From Salinimicrobium sediminilitoris (lineage in GTDB: Bacteria; Bacteroidota; Bacteroidia; Flavobacteriales; Flavobacteriaceae): a stretch of 64,000 nt of DNA. Under the pieces are notes generated by a model, which was not told the origin of the DNA, made no database searches, and was given only the letters and a program-made list of their open reading frames with translations. The stretch spans positions 434,001-498,000 of the forward strand of contig NZ_JAIVCC010000002.1 of NCBI RefSeq assembly GCF_020866905.1, read 5' to 3'. This document shows, piece after piece, positions 16,637 through 24,773 of the stretch; the stretch's first letter is position 1; each line of letters opens with the position of its first letter. The translations under genes and the position numbers were made by a program.

Positions 16637-17416
16637 ATGACCCGAAATTTTCCCATGTTCGCTAACATTTCCTCCTTTTTTACGGAAACAGGAGCACTGG
16701 CACGTTTTGCCGGAAGATTCTTCAGGGAATTGGTTAGTCCTCCCATCGAATTCCGGGAATTTTTGAGACAGTGTTACCAAATGGGCAACAAGTCCCTGCT
16801 ATTGGTTGCAGTTACAGGCTTCATACTCGGACTTGTTTTTACACTGCAATCCAGGCCTACTCTGGAAGAATTTGGAGCCTCTTCCTGGATTCCCAACATG
16901 ATAAGTATTTCAATTGTTCGGGAAATAGGACCGGTGATCATAGCTCTTATTTGTGCAGGACGTATAGGTTCAAGTATAGGTGCTGAACTGGGGTCTATGA
17001 AAGTTACCGAGCAAATTGACGCCATGGAAGTTTCGGGAACCAATCCATTTAAATTTCTTGTCGTAACACGTATTCTTGCAGCAACACTCATGCTGCCCCT
17101 GCTCATACTTTTTGGAGATTTTGTTGCACTTATTGGTTCGGCCATTGTGGAAAATGTAAAGGGGCAGGTTTCTTTCATCCTGTACTTTAATCAGGTGTTT
17201 GAGGCGCTGTCCTTCAGCGATCTCCTTCCGGCAACTGCCAAATCTTTCTTTTTTGGTTTTGCGATTGGATTGGTAGGGTGTTTTAAAGGCTATAACAGCA
17301 GTAAAGGAACAGCCGGCGTGGGCCGGGCTTCCAATTCGGCTGTGGTATATACAAGTATGCTGCTTTTCATTATAGATTTTATAGCAGTTTTTCTTACAGA
17401 CCTTATATACGGATGA
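16637..17416 (+). CDS. mlaE: MlaE/YrbE-family ABC transporter permease
   Basis: 259 residues with five or so membrane helices. The signature of MlaE permeases is visible: SIVREIGPVIIALICAGR, then GAELGSMKVTEQIDAMEVSG, then a conserved GxxxG-rich end (KSFFFGFAIGLVGCFKGYNS). These permeases hold the MCE hexamer and, with MlaF, move phospholipids between the inner and outer membranes. First gene of the mlaE-F-D-like operon, 1 nt before the ATPase gene. No mlaB or mlaC gene is present here, as is common outside Proteobacteria. Confidence 0.93.
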   Translation: MTRNFPMFANISSFFTETGALARFAGRFFRELVSPPIEFREFLRQCYQMGNKSLLLVAVTGFILGLVFTLQSRPTLEEFGASSWIPNMISISIVREIGPVIIALICAGRIGSSIGAELGSMKVTEQIDAMEVSGTNPFKFLVVTRILAATLMLPLLILFGDFVALIGSAIVENVKGQVSFILYFNQVFEALSFSDLLPATAKSFFFGFAIGLVGCFKGYNSSKGTAGVGRASNSAVVYTSMLLFIIDFIAVFLTDLIYG

Positions 17417-17417
17417 T

Positions 17418-18182
17418 ATGAAGGAAGAAAATACATATTCCTCCTCTAATAAAGGAAAGCCGGTAATACGAATTCATAACCTGCAGAAGCAATTTGGAGA
17501 TCAGGTTGTTTTGAACAACTTCAATCTTGAAATGTATGAAAACGAAAACCTGGTCCTTATGGGGAAATCAGGTTCCGGAAAATCGGTTATGATCAAATGT
17601 CTTGTAGGATTAATGGAACCAGATAGCGGCACAATAGAAGTCCTGGACGAGGATATTAGCAAGCTGGACCAAACTAAAATGGATGAGTTACGGGCGGAGA
17701 TAGGATTTTTGTTTCAGGGAAGCGCATTATATGATTCCATGACCGTGAGGGAAAACCTGGAATTTCCGCTAAGACGTCATACCAAGAGAATGAATATTGA
17801 AAATACTGAGGAACTTGTACTGGAAGCGTTAAATAATGTGGGATTGGCTAAGACGATCGATCTCATGCCCGAAGAGCTTTCAGGCGGCATGCAACGAAGG
17901 ATCGCCCTGGCACGTGCCCTTATTCTTAAACCCAGGATAATTTTATATGATGAGCCTACAACAGGGCTCGATCCTATAACCGCAAAAGAAATTATTAAAT
18001 TGATGATGGATATTCAGAAAAAATACAAGACTTCATCCTTGATCATTACTCATGATGTGGACTGCGCCAGGGTGATCTCAGACCGAATGATCCTGTTACT
18101 GGAGGGAACCAATTACGCAGAAGGAACTTTTAAGGAACTATCAACTTCTGAAGACCCGAAAATTCAGGCCTTCTTTAAATGA
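17418..18182 (+). CDS. mlaF: MlaF-type ABC ATP-binding protein
   Basis: 254 residues. Walker A GKSGSGKSV, signature LSGGMQRR (the M-Q-R-R form is typical of MlaF/Ttg2A), Walker B IILYDEPTTGLDP and the switch histidine ITHD are intact. Its N-terminal 15 residues are polar and probably disordered. It lies between the permease (1-nt gap) and the MCE gene (6-nt gap), the usual order for lipid-trafficking MCE transporters. Confidence 0.93.
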   Translation: MKEENTYSSSNKGKPVIRIHNLQKQFGDQVVLNNFNLEMYENENLVLMGKSGSGKSVMIKCLVGLMEPDSGTIEVLDEDISKLDQTKMDELRAEIGFLFQGSALYDSMTVRENLEFPLRRHTKRMNIENTEELVLEALNNVGLAKTIDLMPEELSGGMQRRIALARALILKPRIILYDEPTTGLDPITAKEIIKLMMDIQKKYKTSSLIITHDVDCARVISDRMILLLEGTNYAEGTFKELSTSEDPKIQAFFK

Positions 18183-18188
18183 AAAAAG

Positions 18189-19187
18189 ATGAAAAATTCA
18201 AATACACAAAACCTGAGATTAGGAATCTTTGTGATCCTTGGAATCGCCATCTTTGTTGCTGCGGTTTATTTTATTGGGAACCGCCAGAACCTGTTTGGAG
18301 ATAATAGTGTCATCATTTCGGTCTTTAAAGATGTTAGTGGCCTGCAACGTGGAAACAACGTGCGGTTTGCCGGAGTCAATGTAGGAACAGTAAAAGATAT
18401 TGAAATAATCAATGATACCAGTATAGCAGTGAGTATGAGGGTGGATGAACGCACTATGAACCTCATTCGAAAAAATTCTCTTGCCACCATTAGTTCCGAT
18501 GGATTAGTGGGCAGTATGGTGGTTAATCTCCTGCCGGGGGAAGATAATTCGGCCCCGTCGCCTCCGGTAGAGTTTGGAGATACTATTACTTCTATAAGCA
18601 AAATTGCCACTGCCGATATGCTCACCACTTTAAATACTACAAATGAAAATGCGGCGCTCCTAACTGCTGATCTTCTAAAGATCACCAATAGCATAAATAA
18701 AGGAGAAGGCACCCTCGGGGCTTTAATTAAGGATGAGGAGATGGCGGGAAATTTTAAAAAGAGCATAGAAGGCCTGCGGCAATCCACTCAAAATGTTTCT
18801 GCGATGGTCAACCGTATCAATGCTATCATTAATGAAGTAAGTTACAAAGAAAGTGTTGCAGGGGTATTACTTAGCGATACCACAGCTGCTAAACAAATTG
18901 AGGGGGTCATTACCAACCTGGAAATTTCTGCTCTGCAAATAAGCAACATGACTACTAATCTTGAACAGATATCTTATGATTTAAGAAAAGGTGAAGGCAC
19001 TCTCGATTATTTACTCAATGATCCCGGGGCAGTGGATAAACTCGATTCCACCCTGGAGAATATTGAAAAAGCTACCAAAAAATTCGATGAAAGCATGGAA
19101 GCGCTGCAGCACAATATTTTATTCAGAAGGTACTTTGAGAGGCAGGCGAGAATAAAGCAAAGGGAGGAAGCAAAAATTGATGAATAA
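18189..19187 (+). CDS. mlaD: MCE-family lipid-binding protein (MlaD-like)
   Basis: 332 residues: one N-terminal membrane anchor (about 10-29), then a single MCE domain (about 38-115) with the marker FKDVSGLQRGNNVRFAGVNV, then a long helical tail (about 130-320) with repeated Leu/Ile/Asn heptad-like spacing. A long helical tail in a single-domain MCE protein suggests an extended needle-like tube rather than the short E. coli MlaD ring; that is inference. The segment GEGTLGALIKDEE recurs as GEGTLDYLLNDPG, an internal duplication. Last gene of the operon, followed by a terminator. Confidence 0.92.
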   Translation: MKNSNTQNLRLGIFVILGIAIFVAAVYFIGNRQNLFGDNSVIISVFKDVSGLQRGNNVRFAGVNVGTVKDIEIINDTSIAVSMRVDERTMNLIRKNSLATISSDGLVGSMVVNLLPGEDNSAPSPPVEFGDTITSISKIATADMLTTLNTTNENAALLTADLLKITNSINKGEGTLGALIKDEEMAGNFKKSIEGLRQSTQNVSAMVNRINAIINEVSYKESVAGVLLSDTTAAKQIEGVITNLEISALQISNMTTNLEQISYDLRKGEGTLDYLLNDPGAVDKLDSTLENIEKATKKFDESMEALQHNILFRRYFERQARIKQREEAKIDE

Positions 19188-19188
19188 A

Positions 19189-19217
19189 AAAAGGCTTCCT
19201 GTGAGGAAAGCCTTTTA
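19189..19217. terminator. Bidirectional terminator between mlaD and the azurin gene
   Basis: AAAAGGCTTCC pairs with GGAAAGCCTTTT with a one-base bulge. T-runs lie on both strands, so it can serve both convergent genes. Confidence 0.8.
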
Positions 19218-19238
19218 CATTTTTGAGGAACGTAATAT

Positions 19239-19805
19239 TTATTCTACAATAAAATTCCCGCGCATTTGGATATAATGTCCAGGGAAGCTACAGATATATT
19301 CATAAGTTCCCGGCTCTGGAGCAGTAAATTCAATAGTAGTCTCTTCTCCACCGCCAATCATCTCTGTATGGACAATTACTGCGTCTGTTCCTTCAGGAAT
19401 ATAATCATTACCTGAAGCGGTAGCAGCTTTTTGAGCAAAATCCACTACATCTGTTCCTTGCTTTAGTAGCACAAAATTATGTCCCATAGCATTTTCGGGC
19501 AGTTGTCCCACATGAGTAAGGGTAAGACGTACTTTCTCTCCTGCCTTCACCTTGATTTCATTGAGGTTGTACTGCATTTGGTCGTTACCGGTGAGGTTCA
19601 CCTGTACTATCCCATCCTGGCGTACTACAGCCTCTCCAGATTGAGCATCTTCGGAAGTTGTCTCTACAGTGTTTTCACGCATGTCAACTTCTTCTAAACT
19701 ACCTTCTTCTCCAATAGTTATTGTTTCCTGTTCTTTCTTTTCATCACCACAGCTTACTAAAACTATAGTCAAAAAAAGCGCAAGAAATTTCATAAGATCT
19801 TTCAT
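19239..19805 (-). CDS. Azurin-like blue copper lipoprotein
   Basis: About 188 residues from the chosen ATG; starts at 19826 or 19793 are also possible. The start MKDLMKFLALFL followed by lipobox LVSC marks a lipoprotein. About 60 acidic residues form a linker, then comes a cupredoxin domain. All four type-1 copper ligands are present: His in MGHNFVLL, and Cys, His and Met in CSFPGHYIQM with the azurin spacing of 5 and 4. The paired phenylalanine and glycine positions fit azurin rather than plastocyanin. It should carry electrons in the periplasm, to or from cytochromes or a peroxidase. A 17-bp palindrome lies just upstream. Confidence 0.88.
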   Translation of the reverse strand: MKDLMKFLALFLTIVLVSCGDEKKEQETITIGEEGSLEEVDMRENTVETTSEDAQSGEAVVRQDGIVQVNLTGNDQMQYNLNEIKVKAGEKVRLTLTHVGQLPENAMGHNFVLLKQGTDVVDFAQKAATASGNDYIPEGTDAVIVHTEMIGGGEETTIEFTAPEPGTYEYICSFPGHYIQMRGNFIVE

Positions 19806-19832
19806 TCTAATCGTTTTTTGGTTCATAATTTC

Positions 19833-19849
19833 ATCTCATTTCTTGAGAT
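19833..19849. promoter_or_regulatory. Palindrome ATCTCA-N5-TGAGAT upstream of the azurin gene
   Basis: A perfect 6-bp inverted repeat with a 5-nt spacer lies 7-45 nt upstream of the possible azurin starts. It could bind a dimeric regulator; no match to a named operator is claimed. Confidence 0.3.
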
Positions 19850-19921
19850 AATAGTCAAAGGTAGATAATTAAACGATTTTTTCTAAAAAGCTTAAGTTAA
19901 GGAAAGTCTAAAGTGAGGATA

Positions 19922-20188
19922 CTATAGAATGTGAGTCATTTTCCACCTTTTAAGATCTGGGAGGATTTGAATTACCTGATGGGCTTCTTCAATGCTCATT
20001 TCGTCATGGTGTCTGGCCATATCCAGTAGCCTTTTCTTCATATCCTGTATAGTGATGTGATGATCTGTATATTCTCCATTTTTAAAACACCCCAGGCAAT
20101 AATCTGAATTTTTACTTTGATCCCTGTTTGTACCTCTCATCTTTTCTGAAAAAGGAAGTCCGCAGGATTGACAAATAAGTGGTTTCAT
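19922..20188 (-). CDS. Small zinc-ribbon protein
   Basis: About 88 residues from the chosen ATG (MKPLICQSCG); an ATG 6 codons earlier is also in frame. Two CxxC knuckles, CQSCGLPF and CLGCFKNG, form a zinc ribbon in the first 45 residues; the rest is helical with an acidic and histidine-containing stretch. It matches the short putative zinc-ribbon family (PF12674-like) found in many bacteria, with no proven function. The gene is divergent from the response-regulator gene. Confidence 0.7.
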   Translation of the reverse strand: MKPLICQSCGLPFSEKMRGTNRDQSKNSDYCLGCFKNGEYTDHHITIQDMKKRLLDMARHHDEMSIEEAHQVIQILPDLKRWKMTHIL

Positions 20189-20401
20189 AGCAACTTTTTT
20201 AAACAACTACTGTTCAGTTTGTTAGGTTAAAATAGGGTTCCTTTAAAGATAAAAACTGTGAACAAAAAAAAGAGATTTTAAGGTCTTAAATATTTCCTAA
20301 ATAAACTTTTCTAATGTATCTTTATTAAGGTTATTAACTAGCTGATAATGAGATGTGTTTTCACCAAAACTCCTCCTGTATTAGACTGTAAATCAACACC
20401 A

Positions 20402-21439
20402 ATGGAAAGTTCGGTCCTCCTTATAGAAGATGATCTTGTGCTTGCTGAAAATATTCAGGAATTGTTGGAGCTTTCCGGTTACCGGGTTATGCTTGCTCAC
20501 GAAGGAAAATCTGGATTAATAAAGGCATTTAAAGAACTTCCCGATGTCATAATTTCAGATATCATGATGCCTAATGTTAATGGTTATGAAGTATATCAGG
20601 CTCTTCAGCAAAACCGTTACACCAGGAATATTCCTTTCATCTTTCTCTCTGCTAAAGCAGATCCAGCTGATGTTCGGCGGGGTATGAATCTTGGGGCAGA
20701 TGACTACATCACGAAACCTTTTAATGAAGAAGACCTTATTCTTGCCCTGGAAAGGCGCATAGCTAAACGAACACAAATACTAAGGGAGGAAGAAGAAGAA
20801 AGAAGAAAGAAGCCACAATTTCATCTGGAAGAATTTAAAGAATATATTCGAACTTACGGGGAACAGATACAGGTAGAGAAAAATGAAGAAATCTATATGG
20901 AGAACAGGATGGCTTCAAACGTATTACTTCTTGAGCACGGCCTGGTAAAAACCTTTAAGCTGGATGAACATGGAAAAGAACTTATAACGAGTATACCTCA
21001 AAAAGGAGATTTTCTGGGCTTCTACAGTTTTAAATTCTCCCGGTATCCCGAGAGTGCCCATGCCCTGGAAAGGAGTATTCTTTATAGGATTTCGCTTGAA
21101 GAATTCATCCAGTTACTAAAGAAAAATCACGAATTGACCCTGGAGTTTGCCGAAGTACTTTCTCACAATCTTGATGTTCTAAAAACACATCTCCTGGAGA
21201 TGGCTTATAGTTCAGTACTTAAGAAGACTGCCAGCACTTTGCTGGAATTTGCTGAAAAAGTAAAAAATGATGCCACTCCAATAATCAAAGTTTCCCGAAG
21301 TGACATGGCAAGTGTAGCCGGGATATCTACAGAAAGTTTTATAAGAAGTTTGTCCTGTCTAAAAAGGGATGGATTAATCGACATAATAGGACGAAATATT
21401 AAGATCCTTCAGCTTGAAAAATTAAGAGAAATACATTAG
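20402..21439 (+). CDS. Response regulator receiver fused to CRP/FNR-type DNA-binding protein
   Basis: About 345 residues from ATG 20402 (MESSVLLIEDD); an upstream ATG at 20348 would add 18 residues of no recognisable type. Residues 1-120 are a receiver: acidic pair in LIEDD, phospho-acceptor Asp in VIISDIMMP, Thr/Ser in FLSAKA, Lys in ITKPF. A linker helix rich in Glu/Arg follows, then a cyclic-nucleotide-like beta-roll (about 160-260) and a CRP/FNR helix-turn-helix with ASVAGISTESFIRSLSCLKRDG. FNR-type cysteine clusters are absent, so oxygen sensing by an Fe-S centre is unlikely. No histidine kinase is nearby, so it is an orphan. It directly precedes the Hsp20 and Usp genes and is the best candidate for their regulator. 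Confidence 0.87.
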   Translation: MESSVLLIEDDLVLAENIQELLELSGYRVMLAHEGKSGLIKAFKELPDVIISDIMMPNVNGYEVYQALQQNRYTRNIPFIFLSAKADPADVRRGMNLGADDYITKPFNEEDLILALERRIAKRTQILREEEEERRKKPQFHLEEFKEYIRTYGEQIQVEKNEEIYMENRMASNVLLLEHGLVKTFKLDEHGKELITSIPQKGDFLGFYSFKFSRYPESAHALERSILYRISLEEFIQLLKKNHELTLEFAEVLSHNLDVLKTHLLEMAYSSVLKKTASTLLEFAEKVKNDATPIIKVSRSDMASVAGISTESFIRSLSCLKRDGLIDIIGRNIKILQLEKLREIH

Positions 21440-21468
21440 GATTTTTCGCACTTTATTTTTTACCAAAC

Positions 21469-21482
21469 ATGACAATTCTCAT
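21469..21482. promoter_or_regulatory. Near-palindrome ATGAC-N4-CTCAT upstream of hsp20
   Basis: ATGACAATTCTCAT differs by one base from the perfect ATGAC-N4-GTCAT upstream of the first island Usp gene. It lies about 63 nt before the Hsp20 ATG. Confidence 0.35.
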
Positions 21483-21544
21483 TCTATTTAGAGCTAATGC
21501 TCTGTAAATTAGAAAGAAAAATTACTAACAAAAAACCTAGAGTT

Positions 21545-22012
21545 ATGTCATTAGTAACCACAAAAAAGCGCAGGACTCCAATGTTGAGTAATGCCTTTAT
21601 CAACGATCCTTTCTTTTCAAATTTCTTTGACCGTAGCGGAATGATGAAGAACTTCCTTAAAACAAACGGAGATTTGGATTTTAGTCCGGCAATGAACGTA
21701 AAAGAAAAAGAAAAAGAATTTGAAGTAGAGCTTGCCGCACCCGGTCTTAAAAAAGATGATTTCAAGATCACTCTTGACAACGGTATTCTTACTGTTTCAG
21801 CTGAAAAAGAAGAAAAAAAAGAAGAAGAAAAAGAAGGTTATGTGAGCAGGGAGTTTAGTTATAATTCCTTCTCAAGATCTGTAAGCATTCCGGAATCTGT
21901 AGATGAGGATAAAGATGTTTCTGCCCGTTACGAAGATGGAGTTCTTAAGCTTAAATTGAACAAAAGAGAAGGTTCGGAAGCCAAAAAGCCAAAAACCATT
22001 AAGGTTTCCTAA
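21545..22012 (+). CDS. Small heat-shock protein (Hsp20/alpha-crystallin)
   Basis: 155 residues from ATG 21545 (MSLVTTKKRRTPM), preferred over an ATG 16 codons upstream because the latter adds an atypical tail. The alpha-crystallin domain spans about 50-145, including FEVELAAPGLKKDDFKI and the dimer-groove motif GVLKLKL. The C-terminal I-x-V motif (TIKVS) used for oligomer assembly is present. These chaperones bind unfolding proteins without ATP. An internal Glu/Lys-rich loop is unusually long. In M. tuberculosis the Hsp20 HspX is a DosR target beside Usp and PfkB genes, which this neighbourhood resembles. Confidence 0.93.
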   Translation: MSLVTTKKRRTPMLSNAFINDPFFSNFFDRSGMMKNFLKTNGDLDFSPAMNVKEKEKEFEVELAAPGLKKDDFKITLDNGILTVSAEKEEKKEEEKEGYVSREFSYNSFSRSVSIPESVDEDKDVSARYEDGVLKLKLNKREGSEAKKPKTIKVS

Positions 22013-22020
22013 CCTGGGGG

Positions 22021-22136
22021 AGAGACTGCCATACTGGTAAAGAGTCGTCATTATAATAATTTGCATCCTAAACAGAAGCAAATTGCTCACCGAACAAGGT
22101 TTGGTTTGACGAGAACTTATCACTAGGACAGTCTCT
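22021..22136. repeat. Inverted-repeat-bounded intergenic element with branched fold, copy 1
   Basis: The ends AGAGACTG and CAGTCTCT form a perfect 8-bp inverted repeat around about 100 nt. Nested inside are 6-bp (22045-22050/22107-22112), 7-bp (22058-22064/22078-22084) and 6-bp (22090-22095/22099-22104) helices, a branched fold. A T-run follows (22136-22140), so the element could also end the hsp20 transcript. Its ends resemble those of the elements at 28437 and 50634. Confidence 0.5.
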
Positions 22137-22146
22137 TTTTCTTTAA

Positions 22147-22160
22147 ATGACACCCGTCAT
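22147..22160. promoter_or_regulatory. Perfect palindrome ATGAC-N4-GTCAT upstream of the Usp operon
   Basis: ATGACACCCGTCAT lies 46 nt before the start of the first Usp gene, a promoter-proximal place. The half-site length and spacing are those of CRP/FNR-family operators. The adjacent receiver-CRP protein is the natural candidate to bind it. Confidence 0.45.
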
Positions 22161-22206
22161 GTTTCTTTTAGGAAACTTTCTCTAACTTTAATCAAAACAC
22201 CAGGAA

Positions 22207-23055
22207 ATGAGAAAGATAATTATTCCTACCGACTTTTCAGAAAATGCATTTAATGCATTAAGATATGCTGCAGAACTCTTTAAATATGAGAGAAGCGAAT
22301 TTTATGTGCTGCACGCTTATGCCGATGAAGTTTACAATTTTGAAGGAGTAATTACACAGGATTTTCTGGAGGAATATAAAGCAACCGTAAAAGAAAAATG
22401 TAGCCGGGAGCTGGAGAACGTTATCTCCCGGATAAAAGAATTGTATTCCAACCCCAAACATTCCTTTCATCCCATCCCGGCTTTCGGACTTTTAATAGAT
22501 GAAGTGAATGATCTTGCCGAAAAAGAAAATGCCGATCTAATTATTACTTCCACCCGTGGGGCAACCAATGACCGGAAGCTAACTTTTGGCAGCAACACCC
22601 TGCAAATCATTAAATATGTGCAATGTCCTGTATTAAGTATCCCCGAAAATTACCAATTTTCAGATCCCAAACGGATTTTGTTTCCCACAAATTACCTTCT
22701 GCCCTATCAACGCCGAGAACTCAAATTAGTGGGTGGAATAGCACGCTCTTTTTGTTCAGAGATTCACATGCTGTATGTTTCTCGCTTTGCCGAGGAGACA
22801 TTAAGACAGAGAGACAATAAAGAAGCCATATTGCAGCAATTCTATGATTTAAAGTTGCATGATCATCATGAAAAGGAAATGGAAAAAACACAGGCCATTG
22901 AAAAAATGATTGATAACCTCCACATTGACCTGCTTATCCTGGTTAATTCCCGCCACAGCTATCTTGAAAACATTTTATATACCTCAACAATCGATAAAAT
23001 TGGGCTTCATCCAAAAATCCCCTTTCTGGTACTCCAAAATTTTTATCGTCTTTAA
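22207..23055 (+). CDS. Tandem universal stress protein (first of three)
   Basis: 282 residues, two Usp-like domains (about 1-145 and 155-282). The start MRKIIIPTDFSENAFNALRYA is canonical. The ATP loop of the first domain reads STRGATNDRKLTFGSNT: the first glycine of G-2x-G-9x-G-S/T is replaced by Ser, so ATP binding may be weaker than in the next two copies. The second domain has lost the motif. It heads a run of five genes reaching the beta-CASP nuclease, with an 11-nt gap to the next Usp. Confidence 0.87.
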   Translation: MRKIIIPTDFSENAFNALRYAAELFKYERSEFYVLHAYADEVYNFEGVITQDFLEEYKATVKEKCSRELENVISRIKELYSNPKHSFHPIPAFGLLIDEVNDLAEKENADLIITSTRGATNDRKLTFGSNTLQIIKYVQCPVLSIPENYQFSDPKRILFPTNYLLPYQRRELKLVGGIARSFCSEIHMLYVSRFAEETLRQRDNKEAILQQFYDLKLHDHHEKEMEKTQAIEKMIDNLHIDLLILVNSRHSYLENILYTSTIDKIGLHPKIPFLVLQNFYRL

Positions 23056-23066
23056 ATTATTAGGCC

Positions 23067-23912
23067 ATGAAAAAGATCCTGTTGCCAACCGACTTTTCAG
23101 AAAATGCATACAATGCAGCGAAATACGCCGTTCAGCTTTTCAATGGGGAGGAGTGTACTTTTTACTTACTCAACACCTACACCCCGGTGCTCTATGACAA
23201 CGAGTACCTGGTCTACAGTGCTACTCAACCCACTCTGACTGAGATCTACCAAAACAAATCCATGGAAGGACTGGAAAGGGTGCGAAGAAGGATCAAGCGA
23301 AATTTCAAGAATGAAAAACATCACTTTGAGAAGATTTCCTCCTTCAATCTTTTAAATGATGAAATAAAAGACGTGGTTTTAGAGAAAGAAATAGATCTTA
23401 TTGTGATGGGAACGAAAGGAGCTACTGGAGCTCAAGAGATTCTTTTTGGCACCCATACGGTGCACGCAATAAAAAAAGCCCGCTGCCCATTAATGGCAAT
23501 TCCGGCACATTATGATTACAAGGCTCCCAGAGAAATACTTTTTCCAACAGATTATGAAGTGGAAATCCCTAAGCTCCTGAACATTTTAAAGGAGATTGCA
23601 TTAAGTCACTCCTCTAAGGTGCATATTCTTCATGTCTATTTTGGAGTAAACCTTTCCTCTACCCAAACCAGTAGAAAAAAAGCTTTGGGAAGAGCATTTA
23701 AAGATATTGGTCATCACTTTTACAGCATAACCGAAAAAAGTGTCACCAGGGCTATTTATGATTTTCAGGAAGAAAATGAAATTGACATGCTGGTGATGAT
23801 AAATAATAAGCATTCTTTCTTTGAGAATCTTTTATTTACACCTGTTGTAAACGAAATAGGTTTTAACGTTAAAGTACCATTCCTGGTCATTCCGTCTAAA
23901 AAAAGGAAATAA
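23067..23912 (+). CDS. Tandem universal stress protein (second of three)
   Basis: 281 residues. The start MKKILLPTDFSENAYNAAKYA and a complete ATP motif GTKGATGAQEILFGT, matching G-2x-G-9x-G-T, predict an ATP-binding first domain. The second domain (about 155-281) keeps the fold pattern (PREILFPTDYEVEIPKLL) but not the glycine motif. Its stop and the next gene's start share a base (TAATG), indicating translational coupling. It is a paralogue of both flanking genes, so the trio arose by duplication. Confidence 0.88.
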   Translation: MKKILLPTDFSENAYNAAKYAVQLFNGEECTFYLLNTYTPVLYDNEYLVYSATQPTLTEIYQNKSMEGLERVRRRIKRNFKNEKHHFEKISSFNLLNDEIKDVVLEKEIDLIVMGTKGATGAQEILFGTHTVHAIKKARCPLMAIPAHYDYKAPREILFPTDYEVEIPKLLNILKEIALSHSSKVHILHVYFGVNLSSTQTSRKKALGRAFKDIGHHFYSITEKSVTRAIYDFQEENEIDMLVMINNKHSFFENLLFTPVVNEIGFNVKVPFLVIPSKKRK

Positions 23913-24763
23913 TGAAAAAAGTGCTTTTGCCAACAGATTTTTCTGTCAATTCCCTGAATGCGGCAAGATATGCCCTGGATATGTACAAGGAAGAAAAAAT
24001 GGATTTTATCTTAATTCATGCATACAGGGTTTTCGATTACCATGAAAAAAGTCAGTTATCTGCTACACCGGGTAAAGCTGTACTGGAAAAAGCCCGACAG
24101 GAAGCAAATTCTAAGCTTAATAAGGTAGTCGAAGAATTAAAAATCACTGCGGGAAAGGACCATTCTTTTGAAATAGCAGCTCACAATTTATTACTTACAG
24201 ATGCCATTTTAAAAGAATTACGAAAAAGGAAAATAGAGTTGATCATTATAGGAAATCAGGGCCATACAGGAGCAAAAGAAGTTATCTATGGAACAAATAC
24301 TCTAAATATTATGGAGGAGATTGAAAATTGTCCGGTATTATCGGTCCCTTCCAATATGGTATTTCAACCTCCAAATGAAATTGTTCTTGCCAACAGCTTC
24401 AAAGCAGAACTAACGCCCGATGATCTTGATTTTCTGATTTCCCTGGCAACAAAATTTAAAGCTGCTCTAAGGATCCTTCACATAGCCGAAGAAGGTGGCC
24501 TCAACAGGTCTCAGCATCATAACAGGAAATTGCTTAGTGAAAAGCTTGAGGACGTAAAGCACTCCTTTCATTCCCTGGAATATCTTAGTGTACCTCTGGG
24601 CATCTATTCCTTTTTAGAAAGCCGGGGAAGTGGATTAGTCGCATTTATCAATAAAAAACATACGTTTTTAGAAAACCTGCTCCTAAACCCATTATATAAG
24701 AATTTGGCGCACTATTCAAAAGTACCGGTTTTGGTACTCCACCAGCCTCCAAGGGCAGATTAA
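23912..24763 (+). CDS. Tandem universal stress protein (third of three)
   Basis: 283 residues. The start MKKVLLPTDFSVNSLNAARYA and the complete motif GNQGHTGAKEVIYGT predict ATP binding in domain one. The second domain is degenerate and ends in VPVLVLHQPPRAD. It is followed after 10 nt by the ATP-cone nuclease-like gene, so the Usp proteins and the nuclease are probably made from one message. Confidence 0.88.
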   Translation: MKKVLLPTDFSVNSLNAARYALDMYKEEKMDFILIHAYRVFDYHEKSQLSATPGKAVLEKARQEANSKLNKVVEELKITAGKDHSFEIAAHNLLLTDAILKELRKRKIELIIIGNQGHTGAKEVIYGTNTLNIMEEIENCPVLSVPSNMVFQPPNEIVLANSFKAELTPDDLDFLISLATKFKAALRILHIAEEGGLNRSQHHNRKLLSEKLEDVKHSFHSLEYLSVPLGIYSFLESRGSGLVAFINKKHTFLENLLLNPLYKNLAHYSKVPVLVLHQPPRAD

Positions 24764-24773
24764 AGAAAATGTC

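Noticed and set aside
16637-19187. MCE operon considered as a toluene-tolerance (Ttg2) system
   Set aside because: Ttg2 is the same family, but nothing points to solvents; lipid trafficking is the established role.
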